This document shows, one piece after another, positions 1-5,437 of a stretch of 5,437 bases of DNA. Positions within the stretch are counted from its first letter, which is position 1; each line of letters begins with the position of its first letter. This DNA is from DASSWG01 sp035705295 (GTDB taxonomy: Bacteria; Bacteroidota; Bacteroidia; Flavobacteriales; Flavobacteriaceae). The stretch lies in the NCBI GenBank assembly GCA_035705295.1, contig DASSWG010000136.1, positions 1 through 5,437 of the forward strand, given 5' to 3'. A model generated the notes under the pieces. That model was not told where the DNA came from and did no database searches. It was given only the letters and a program-made list of their open reading frames with translations. The translations under genes were made by a program, and so were the position numbers.

Positions 1-1944
1 GTGACCACCAGTGATGCCGGTGCCGGTGTGGGTTACACCGGAATTCGTGTACGCGGCAGCAGTGCCATGAACGTTACCATCAACGGTATTCCGTACAACG
101 ATTCCGAAAGCCAAGGTACATTTTGGGTTAATTTGGGCGACATCGCTTCTTCGGTCGAAAGCCTGCAATTGCAACGCGGGGTGGGAACTTCTACCAACGG
201 TTCCGGGGCTTTTGGGTCGAGTTTGAATTTGAAAACACAATCCTACCGCAAAGACGCTTTTGCTTCGATCGCGAACAGTTACGGATCGTTCAACACGCAC
301 AAACACACGGTGGAGTTTGGCACGGGCTTGTTCAACGAACACTGGGCTTTTTCCGGAAGGCTTTCAAAAATCGAAAGCGATGGCTATATCGATCGCGCCA
401 GTTCCGATTTGAAATCCTATTTTCTGCAAGGGGTTTTTACCGATGAAAACACCTTGGTGAAAGCTTTGACTTTCGGCGGAAAAGAACGCACTTACCAAGC
501 TTGGTTCGGCATCGATTCCACAACCTTGAGCGATAACCGGACATACAATCCTGCTGGAAAGTACACCGACGAAAACGGAAATGTAAAGTTTTACGAAAAC
601 CAAACCGACAATTATGCCCAAGATCATTTTCAACTGCTTTGGAACCAACAATACAATGCGTTTTGGTCTTCCAACATCGCTTTGCATTATACCTACGGAA
701 GGGGATATTATGAAGAATATGAAGAAGATGCGGTTTTGACCGAGTACGGTTTGGAACCTTTTATTGCCAATGGAATGGAAATGACCACTTCCGATTTGGT
801 GGACCGCAGTTGGCTGGACAATGATTTTTACGGAGCGGTATTTAGTGTGAATTATAAAAAAGGAACGATCGACGCACTTTTGGGCGGCGGTTGGAACAAA
901 TATGTGGGCGATCATTTTGGCGAAGTGATCTACACGCGGTTTGCACAAAACAACGATCCGTACGAACCCTATTATTTAAATACCGGAAAAAAAACCGATG
1001 CGAACGTCTTTGGGAAAATCAATTGGGCGGTGCGGAACGATTTGGCAATTTATGCCGATCTGCAAGTTCGTGCCGTGCATTACGAAACGGAGGGCCCCTT
1101 GGCCGATGGAAGTGAATTGTTGGTGGACGACAATTTTACTTTTTTCAACCCAAAATTTGGAGTCACCTATCAGTTGAACACTGCCAACCAGTTTTATTTT
1201 TCTTTTGCGCATGCGCACCGCGAACCCAATCGAACCGATTATGAAAATGGAAATCCGGTGCCGGAAAAATTGAACGATTTTGAATTGGGATGGCGTTTTG
1301 GCACAGAAAAAATCAAATTGAACACCAATGCGTATTTTATGGGCTATCAAGATCAATTGGTGCTCACCGGTGCCATCGACGAGGAAGGCGCGCCCATTCG
1401 AAAAAACAGCGGAAAAAGCTATCGCTTGGGACTGGAGGTCAATGCCGATATTTCGCTTGTGAAAAAGTTGAGCATCCATCCGGCGATGACCGTGAGCCGC
1501 AACAAAAATATGGATTTTGTTTCCCAGTTCAATGGCGTGTTGACAGAATTTGGCGATACCGACATTTCATTTTCACCTTCGGTGATCGCCAGCAATATAA
1601 TTCGCTACGAACCGATTGAAAATCTGGAACTTTCACTACTTTCAAAATACGTGGGCGAGCAATATATGAGCAATATTGAAACCGAAGCCTCAGTGTTGGA
1701 AAGCTATTTCACAAACGATTTCAATGTGCAATACACTTGGGAAAATGCGCCCTGGTTCAAAGAAATTGTTTTCACCGGATTGGTGAACAATATTTTCGAT
1801 GTGGAATATGTGTCGAACGGCTATTATTTCAGCTATGATGTGGAAGACCCTACTTATCCCAGCGGGTTCCAAACCGTGGAAGGCGCAGGTTATTATCCGC
1901 AAGCGGGAATTAATTTTTTGGTGGGGGTGATTTTGAAGTTTTAA
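1..1944 (+). CDS. TonB-dependent outer-membrane receptor, 5'-truncated by the window edge
   Basis: This is the C-terminal 647 residues of a TonB-dependent receptor, a 22-strand outer-membrane beta-barrel closed by a plug that imports a ligand using TonB/ExbBD energy. The first codon (gtg) is not a start: the reading frame enters in the middle of the plug. Plug signatures are visible: IRVRG (15-19), INGIPYNDSESQGTFWVN (27-44) and QRGVGTSTNGSGAFGSSLNL (58-77). The rest is barrel sequence, rich in alternating aromatic strands. It includes a Tyr/Glu-rich segment YGRGYYEEYEED (232-243) that I recall as conserved in this Bacteroidota receptor class, the NNIFDVEY penultimate-strand motif (596-603), and a C-terminal Phe (647) as expected for Bam recognition. 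The signal peptide, any N-terminal carboxypeptidase-like domain and the TonB box are missing; full-length relatives are usually about 750-800 residues. The ligand cannot be read from the sequence; iron-siderophore or a similar metal complex is the usual annotation for this class. No SusD-like partner gene follows. The stop is 9 nt before a strong stem-loop. Confidence 0.95.
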   Translation: MTTSDAGAGVGYTGIRVRGSSAMNVTINGIPYNDSESQGTFWVNLGDIASSVESLQLQRGVGTSTNGSGAFGSSLNLKTQSYRKDAFASIANSYGSFNTHKHTVEFGTGLFNEHWAFSGRLSKIESDGYIDRASSDLKSYFLQGVFTDENTLVKALTFGGKERTYQAWFGIDSTTLSDNRTYNPAGKYTDENGNVKFYENQTDNYAQDHFQLLWNQQYNAFWSSNIALHYTYGRGYYEEYEEDAVLTEYGLEPFIANGMEMTTSDLVDRSWLDNDFYGAVFSVNYKKGTIDALLGGGWNKYVGDHFGEVIYTRFAQNNDPYEPYYLNTGKKTDANVFGKINWAVRNDLAIYADLQVRAVHYETEGPLADGSELLVDDNFTFFNPKFGVTYQLNTANQFYFSFAHAHREPNRTDYENGNPVPEKLNDFELGWRFGTEKIKLNTNAYFMGYQDQLVLTGAIDEEGAPIRKNSGKSYRLGLEVNADISLVKKLSIHPAMTVSRNKNMDFVSQFNGVLTEFGDTDISFSPSVIASNIIRYEPIENLELSLLSKYVGEQYMSNIETEASVLESYFTNDFNVQYTWENAPWFKEIVFTGLVNNIFDVEYVSNGYYFSYDVEDPTYPSGFQTVEGAGYYPQAGINFLVGVILKF

Positions 1945-1953
1945 ATATAAGGA

Positions 1954-1988
1954 CAAACCTTCAAGGTTTGCGAAACCTTGAAGGTTTG
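1954..1988. repeat. Perfect 16-bp inverted repeat (R1), probable transcription terminator of the receptor gene
   Basis: CAAACCTTCAAGGTTT (1954-1969) and AAACCTTGAAGGTTTG (1973-1988) are exact reverse complements separated by GCG. Each arm is itself nearly palindromic (AAACCTT-S-AAGGTTT), so either one long hairpin or two small 5-bp hairpins could form. It lies 9 nt after the receptor stop. The downstream T-rich stretch (2001-2017) is a few bases away from the stem, so it is not a classic intrinsic terminator, but a terminator role fits the position. The right arm with its preceding CG (1971-1987, CGAAACCTTGAAGGTTT) recurs identically at 4826-4842, which marks it as a member of a dispersed repeat family. 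From memory, similar AACCTTCAAGGTT hairpins are common between genes in flavobacterial genomes. Confidence 0.75.
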
Positions 1989-2099
1989 ATTTCACTTAAT
2001 TGTTTTTTGCTTCTTTTCACCAAAAAACTCAATTACTTTTTAATATCGGTAGCATGTTCCACTTGTGATCGCCGATTTTTTTTTCAAAGTATGAATTCT

Positions 2100-2107
2100 T
2101 ACTTTCG
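2100..2107 (+). promoter_or_regulatory. Possible -7 element for the secreted-protein operon
   Basis: TACTTTCG resembles the Bacteroidota -7 consensus TAnnTTTG with one mismatch and lies 19 nt before the ATG at 2127. At the expected -33 distance there is only a run of nine T (2076-2084), not a clear TTG. If correct, the transcript would start near 2111-2114. That would exclude both the in-frame ATG at 2091 and the more distant alternative start codons, and so supports the start at 2127. This is a weak match in an A/T-rich region. Confidence 0.35.
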
Positions 2108-2126
2108 CAGCTATAAAAATAAAAGG

Positions 2127-3314
2127 ATGAGAAAAATTTTATTGTTTTTTGCATTGATTGGCCTGTCCAATTCGTATGGACAAAATATAAAAACCGAAGA
2201 GATCAATTATTTCAATGTCCAGCAGCCCAAACAGGTTTTGGAAAAATCGGTTCGGGCGTACCAAGTTTTGGTGGAAACCCCTTATACCTTGACGGCAGAA
2301 GAAGTAAAGGCTCAATCTTTACGGGATTTTGAAACCGAAAAAGCCAATTATACCCAATTGGTAAACGATAGCAAGGCCGAATATGAAAAATTATTGGCCA
2401 ACCACGACGAAGCCGTACGCCAAGCTGAAGAAAATTATAAATTAAAAATGGCGGAGTTCAACAAACTCAGTTTGCTCGAACGCCTTGCCTTGACCGAACA
2501 AGGAAAAAAGCCTGAACTCCATGTTCCCAAAAAGCCCGTTTACATTCAGCCAAGGGAGCCGTTTTATGAAGAACCGAATTTAGATGAATACTTGATTTTT
2601 GATGATCAAGTTTTGGCGGACAACATGAAATTGTCAGGTTTTGAAAAAGGTGATGACGGCCTAAAGTTTGTGATAAAAGTTTCCAAAATGGAATTTCAGG
2701 ACAATGGAGGAAAAACGTTCTACAAACAACCAACAACTTTAAAAATATGGAAAGAAACGGAACTCCTTCAAGAAAAAACATTTGACGGGGAATTTCAATT
2801 TTTGACCAATTCCGCAAGCAATTCCATAGATTTGGACCGTTACGAAAAAGGGAACGTCAATAAAATAATGGTAGAAATAGAAAAATATATCAATGATGAA
2901 TTTGGGTATATTCCGGTGGCGGCAAAAATCACCATCGCATATCCCAAAAATAACCGCAGGGAATACGACGCTTTGGAAAAGGTCAAAATAAAAGCGGTTT
3001 CCGCCTATCGAAAACTAAACAAAGGAGCCACTTTGCAAACTTGGGAACGTGTGGGCACGGAACTCGGGGAAGTTCAAGGAATATGGCGATCGGAATTGGC
3101 AAAAGCCGACTACAACGAAAAAAAAGCCCGCATCAACAAAGAGGTCGCCAAAATGATTTTCTTTAATCTATTGCGGGTACAGATTAGTTTGAAAAACAAA
3201 AAACAAGCAGAAGCTACCTTGTCAAAAATGCAGGATAAATTGCTCGACCTGGAACTGAGCAATCGGGAACGCGATGAACTCACACAATTGGAAGAAAAAA
3301 TTTACAAACTATGA
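2127..3314 (+). CDS. Secreted protein of unknown function, coiled-coil N-terminal and helical C-terminal regions
   Basis: I do not recognise a named family in this 395-residue protein. The start at 2127 is chosen because it places a standard Sec signal peptide at the very N-terminus (MRKILLFFALIGLSNSYG, cleavage likely before Gln19). An in-frame ATG at 2091 would add 12 polar residues in front of it, and the frame also stays open upstream into the stem-loop. There is no lipobox, so the product is probably periplasmic or fully secreted. Residues 57-115 are charged and heptad-like, probably a coiled coil. Residues 128-150 form a proline-rich linker with repeated KP and EP. Residues 151-275 are mixed alpha/beta. 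Residues 276-395 are amphipathic helix with aromatic, Ala and Leu spacing reminiscent of TPR-like helical hairpins, ending in a Glu/Lys-rich helix. No catalytic motif or type IX secretion C-terminal domain is seen. The stop overlaps the next start as ATGA (3311-3314), which implies translational coupling and a shared task. Confidence 0.88.
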   Translation: MRKILLFFALIGLSNSYGQNIKTEEINYFNVQQPKQVLEKSVRAYQVLVETPYTLTAEEVKAQSLRDFETEKANYTQLVNDSKAEYEKLLANHDEAVRQAEENYKLKMAEFNKLSLLERLALTEQGKKPELHVPKKPVYIQPREPFYEEPNLDEYLIFDDQVLADNMKLSGFEKGDDGLKFVIKVSKMEFQDNGGKTFYKQPTTLKIWKETELLQEKTFDGEFQFLTNSASNSIDLDRYEKGNVNKIMVEIEKYINDEFGYIPVAAKITIAYPKNNRREYDALEKVKIKAVSAYRKLNKGATLQTWERVGTELGEVQGIWRSELAKADYNEKKARINKEVAKMIFFNLLRVQISLKNKKQAEATLSKMQDKLLDLELSNRERDELTQLEEKIYKL

Positions 3315-4765
3315 AAACGATAAAGAACAATTTTGTTTTGTTGATTTTCTGTTTATCCTTTGCCACAGGATTTTCACAGGAATTCAAAACCCAAAGCAGC
3401 GAAGTTTTTCGCAAAGAAAGCAATGAACAAAATTTTCAGATCGCTTTTGCTTCTCCTTATGGATTTATGGTCTATAGTGAACTGGAAGGGCATCGGATGG
3501 TGAACGGTGGCGTGAACACCATAAAACTCTCCACGTTCGACCAATCCATGCAACGCGTGGGGACACAAAATTTTGAATTGCCGATGTTGGGGAACCGACC
3601 GGCAGATTTAAGGAAAATCGTGGAACAAGAAAACCAACTTGTTTTTCTTTCTTCCGCAATGAACACGAAAAGCGGGGAACATAACCTCTACGCACAAGTC
3701 TATTCCAAAACCGACAATGCAGTGGGCCAAACCAAAATCTTGGGAACTTTCCCGATAGAAAAATACTCCAGGTCCGGTGCCTACCAAATCGCGGTTTCCC
3801 CCGATCGTTCCAAAATCGCTGTTTTTGCCAATATGCCTTTTGACCGTAAAAGCAAAGAAAAAGTGAAAATATGGCTCTTCGGCGAGCAGTTGAATTTGCT
3901 GTGGAAACAAACCGCTCCCTTGCAATTTGATAGCGAACGAGCTTACAGGGAAAAAATTTTTGTGACCAATTCCGGGCAAGTGTTTTTGGAAAAAGTGACG
4001 GATTTTGAAAAAAGATCCAAAATGGCATACTTGTTAAAATTCGATGGGTCGTCTTCTGAGAAAACAACCTTTTCCGCCGAAAAATTCTTCCCCATGGAAA
4101 TGGCTTTGGTCAATGTTGAAGGCAAACCCATGCTGGCAGGGTTTTTTTGGGACGGCGATGAAGCGATCATACAAATGAACGAGGATGAAGGCGAAGAAAA
4201 CGATGGTGCTTTTCTGTACGATCTATCCCAAAAAAAACTTATCGGAAAACACCTCTTTCCCGCGAAAAGGCAATCCAATGTAGATGACGGAAAAATTGAT
4301 TACAACAGTATGAAAAGTTTGAAAGTGGTGGATGTGAAAAGCATCGATGGGAATATTTACCTGACCGGCGAAAAACAACTCCGAAAAAGTGAATTCCGGA
4401 ATGATGGCAGCATGGAAATTGATTACTTTTATACATTTGGCCCCGCCGTAATCGCGAATTTGGATACACAAGGAACCTTAAAAGACTTTGCCCCATTTTT
4501 TTATTCGACAAATTATAAAAACAGTAACGAAAATGGTTCATTGGCTGTTTTGGACTTCAATAAAGGGCTGCGGGTTTTTTCCAATTATAAAAAAAATGGA
4601 AGATACGATCTCGACACGGTCTTTGCAGAAGAAAAAGTGAGTTATGGCGATCCGGAAGGATACAACATTCTTCCCTCGACAGTGAAAAGGGTCGATAACT
4701 ATAATTTGATTTATTACCTCACCAACACGGGCAATGGTTATTATTTGAACAAAATGACGTGGTAA
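3311..4765 (+). CDS. Secreted beta-propeller-like protein of unknown function
   Basis: This 484-residue protein starts within the stop of the preceding gene (ATGA overlap) and has no start competitor nearby. A Sec signal peptide covers residues 1-22 (KNNFVLLIFCLSFATGFS, then Gln23). There is no lipobox. The remainder is almost all beta-type sequence. Six segments share the pattern hydrophobic strand, Asp/Gly turn, polar link, second strand, at about residues 71-91, 127-148, 185-205, 239-261, 301-319 and 379-397, spaced mostly 54-62 residues apart. The SPDRSKIAVFA stretch (163-173) resembles the SPDG-type blade turn of TolB-like and WD40-like propellers. I infer a 6- to 7-bladed propeller. An acidic patch EDEGEEND (291-298) could be a surface loop or cation site. 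No enzyme motif is visible and no type IX secretion C-terminal domain is present; the chain ends in MTW. With its coupled upstream partner it may form an envelope complex, but substrate and role are unknown. Confidence 0.9.
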   Translation: MKTIKNNFVLLIFCLSFATGFSQEFKTQSSEVFRKESNEQNFQIAFASPYGFMVYSELEGHRMVNGGVNTIKLSTFDQSMQRVGTQNFELPMLGNRPADLRKIVEQENQLVFLSSAMNTKSGEHNLYAQVYSKTDNAVGQTKILGTFPIEKYSRSGAYQIAVSPDRSKIAVFANMPFDRKSKEKVKIWLFGEQLNLLWKQTAPLQFDSERAYREKIFVTNSGQVFLEKVTDFEKRSKMAYLLKFDGSSSEKTTFSAEKFFPMEMALVNVEGKPMLAGFFWDGDEAIIQMNEDEGEENDGAFLYDLSQKKLIGKHLFPAKRQSNVDDGKIDYNSMKSLKVVDVKSIDGNIYLTGEKQLRKSEFRNDGSMEIDYFYTFGPAVIANLDTQGTLKDFAPFFYSTNYKNSNENGSLAVLDFNKGLRVFSNYKKNGRYDLDTVFAEEKVSYGDPEGYNILPSTVKRVDNYNLIYYLTNTGNGYYLNKMTW

Positions 4766-4799
4766 GACTTGGATATTTAAAGTACAAGCCCAAAAACAT

Positions 4800-4842
4800 A
4801 AACCTTCAATCCCGAGAACTCGGGACGAAACCTTGAAGGTTT
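4800..4842. repeat. Nested inverted repeat (R2) between convergent genes, probable bidirectional terminator
   Basis: The outer arms AAACCTTCAA (4800-4809) and TTGAAGGTTT (4833-4842) are exact reverse complements. Between them lies a second hairpin, TCCCGAG (4810-4816) / CTCGGGA (4819-4825), and an unpaired CGAAACC (4826-4832). It occupies the 90-nt gap between the convergent stops at 4765 and 4856, the usual place for a bidirectional terminator. On the minus strand the stem is followed by a T-rich tract (complement of 4792-4799); on the plus strand by TTTTAAAA. The outer arms and the 17-nt right side match the repeat at 1954-1988, but the inner part differs. Confidence 0.7.
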
Positions 4843-4855
4843 TAAAATTCGCGAT

Positions 4856-5290
4856 TTAATTGGAGACCGTCAAGGTTCCGTTTCCGTTGTCCACCACCCG
4901 ATATTCCAACAACGGATATTCCAAACCTTCGCTTATGGGCTGGCCGGTCGCTAGGTAATAACTATTTCCTTCACATTCACAATTTACCTTACCATCTCCA
5001 ATTATCATAATGGAACAATCACTTGGTATATGATTCGGATCACTCGCATCAAAAGCGCGGTAAGAATCAACTCCAGTCTTCATAATAATTACTCCACCAT
5101 TTCCATAATTTGGACCGTTTATATAAATGGGGCTAGAGAGAAAGTTCAACTGATTATATGGGGGAAAACTCATATCCACCAAAAACTGAAAATTGATGTC
5201 CAATAAATAAGGGTTGCGAAAGTTGTCATCGCCGTTACTACACGACCCCAAAACAAACGCCACGCACACAAGCAAAATCGTTTTTTTCAT
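4856..5290 (-). CDS. Lipoprotein with a degenerate Rieske-like domain
   Basis: This 144-residue lipoprotein has a signal peptide (MKKTILLVCVAFVLGSC) with lipobox LGSC, so Cys17 is the predicted lipidation site. SNGDD follows, with acidic residues like those of Bacteroidota surface-export signals, so it may face outward. The C-terminal half follows the order of a Rieske [2Fe-2S] domain: a first box PNHIPSDC (85-92), a short GDGK turn, a second box CECEGNSY (104-111), then LATGQPISEG and a PLLEYRV strand (126-132), like the TG(E/Q)P...GPA..PL..Y of ring-hydroxylase and bc-type Rieske proteins. Compared with CTHLGC and CPCHG, the first ligand Cys is replaced (Pro85) and the second-box His is Glu107, while His87, Cys92, Cys104 and Cys106 remain. 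A standard cluster is therefore unlikely; a Cys92-Cys106 disulfide is possible. The Rieske assignment is by eye and is inference. It is transcribed towards the secreted-protein operon and divergently from greA. No clear promoter was found upstream. Confidence 0.85.
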   Translation of the reverse strand: MKKTILLVCVAFVLGSCSNGDDNFRNPYLLDINFQFLVDMSFPPYNQLNFLSSPIYINGPNYGNGGVIIMKTGVDSYRAFDASDPNHIPSDCSIMIIGDGKVNCECEGNSYYLATGQPISEGLEYPLLEYRVVDNGNGTLTVSN

Positions 5291-5324
5291 TCTTTAAAAA
5301 ATTTAATCCGCAAATTACAATAAA

Positions 5325-5355
5325 TTGCCCAACTGGTGAATATTTAGTATATTTG
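5325..5355 (+). promoter_or_regulatory. Bacteroidota housekeeping-type promoter for greA
   Basis: TTG (5325-5327) and TATATTTG (5348-5355) are separated by 20 nt and match the flavobacterial consensus TTG-N17-23-TAnnTTTG exactly. Transcription should begin around 5359-5362, giving a leader of nearly 50 nt before the greA ATG. It lies in the 118-nt divergent gap with the lipoprotein gene. Confidence 0.75.
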
Positions 5356-5360
5356 TTCAA

Positions 5361-5382
5361 GAATCCCGCGAGAGTGGGATTC
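5361..5382 (+). promoter_or_regulatory. Leader hairpin at the predicted 5' end of the greA transcript
   Basis: GAATCCCGC (5361-5369) pairs with GTGGGATTC (5374-5382) through nine pairs, one of them a G-U wobble, closed by a GAGA loop of GNRA type. It starts within a few bases of the transcription start predicted from the -7 element. In that position it could protect the mRNA 5' end or affect promoter escape; an attenuator is less likely because no T-run follows directly. The AATCCCG core resembles the inner hairpin of the repeat at 4808-4825, so it may instead be another dispersed repeat copy. Confidence 0.55.
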
Positions 5383-5408
5383 GTTTGTATTTTATAAACG
5401 ATGAAGTT

Positions 5409-5437
5409 ATGAGCAAAGTATCTTACTACACCGCTGA
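5409..5437 (+). CDS. greA: Transcription elongation factor GreA, N-terminal fragment cut by the window edge
   Basis: Only the first nine codons and two bases of the tenth are present, reading MSKVSYYTA followed by Glu or Asp. This matches the N-terminus I recall for flavobacterial GreA (MSKVSYYT-E-GLKKL). GreA inserts its N-terminal coiled coil into the RNA polymerase secondary channel and stimulates cleavage of backtracked RNA; that domain lies outside the window. The ATG at 5409 is preceded by no Shine-Dalgarno motif, as is usual in this phylum. A three-codon reading frame (5401-5412, Met-Lys-Leu-stop) overlaps the start as ATGA. A good promoter and a leader hairpin precede it. The call rests on a very short peptide plus the promoter context. 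Confidence 0.75.

Noticed and set aside
1..3. gtg at position 1 as the receptor start codon
   Set aside because: The sequence begins inside the plug domain with no signal peptide, so this is simply the window edge.
364..1479. Long antisense open frames opposite the receptor gene (364-948 and 976-1479)
   Set aside because: They mirror receptor codons, show no recognisable domain or start context, and the plus-strand frame has unmistakable receptor motifs.
1968..2126. Upstream extension of the 2127 gene to a TTG start inside the stem-loop (53 extra codons), or to the in-frame ATG at 2091
   Set aside because: The extension translates a hairpin and low-complexity intergenic DNA and would bury a clear signal peptide; the candidate -7 element at 2100 also lies after both starts.
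3465..4541. Several antisense open frames opposite the propeller-like gene
   Set aside because: Shadow frames with biased, Phe/Ser-rich composition and no signal or domain; the plus strand has a signal peptide and overlaps its operon partner in a typical way.
4800..4842. Inverted repeats read as CRISPR or insertion-sequence ends
   Set aside because: Only two copies, about 2.8 kb apart and with no spacers, and the genes between them are not a transposase; gene-end hairpins explain them better.
5311..5337. Possible minus-strand promoter for the lipoprotein gene (TAATTTG, complement of 5311-5317)
   Set aside because: It is one base short of TAnnTTTG and has no TTG at the right distance; too weak to list as a feature.

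Overview
The window looks like a chromosomal stretch from a member of the Bacteroidota, most likely family Flavobacteriaceae. The reasons are a TonB-dependent receptor with the long SESQGTFWVN-type plug typical of that phylum, near absence of Shine-Dalgarno sequences, A/T-rich leaders, a textbook TTG-N20-TAnnTTTG promoter, a lipoprotein with acidic residues just after the lipobox Cys, and a GreA N-terminus (MSKVSYYTAE) of flavobacterial type. This placement is inferred from recalled family patterns, not from a search.

Layout, left to right. 1-1944 (+) is the 3' part of an outer-membrane TonB-dependent receptor gene whose start lies outside the window. It is followed by a 16-bp perfect stem-loop (1954-1988) that probably ends its transcript. 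2127-3314 and 3311-4765 (+) are two secreted proteins of unknown function whose genes overlap by ATGA, so they form a translationally coupled pair. The first has a coiled-coil N-terminal half and a helical C-terminal half; the second looks like a beta-propeller. A second inverted repeat (4800-4842), sharing a 17-nt identical arm with the first, sits between this operon and a convergent lipoprotein gene (4856-5290, -). The lipoprotein has the outline of a Rieske domain whose cluster ligands are partly lost. Divergent from it, a strong promoter (5325-5355), a leader hairpin (5361-5382) and the first ten codons of greA (from 5409) end the window.

How the genes relate: the receptor, the secreted pair and the lipoprotein are all cell-envelope proteins, but hairpins and orientation divide them into separate transcription units, and nothing in the sequence proves a common pathway. 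greA is a housekeeping transcription factor gene and marks the start of another unit. No tRNA, rRNA, CRISPR array, insertion sequence or phage gene was seen. The most unusual items are the degenerate Rieske-like lipoprotein, the modular pair of inverted repeats, and the greA leader, which appears to begin directly with a hairpin.
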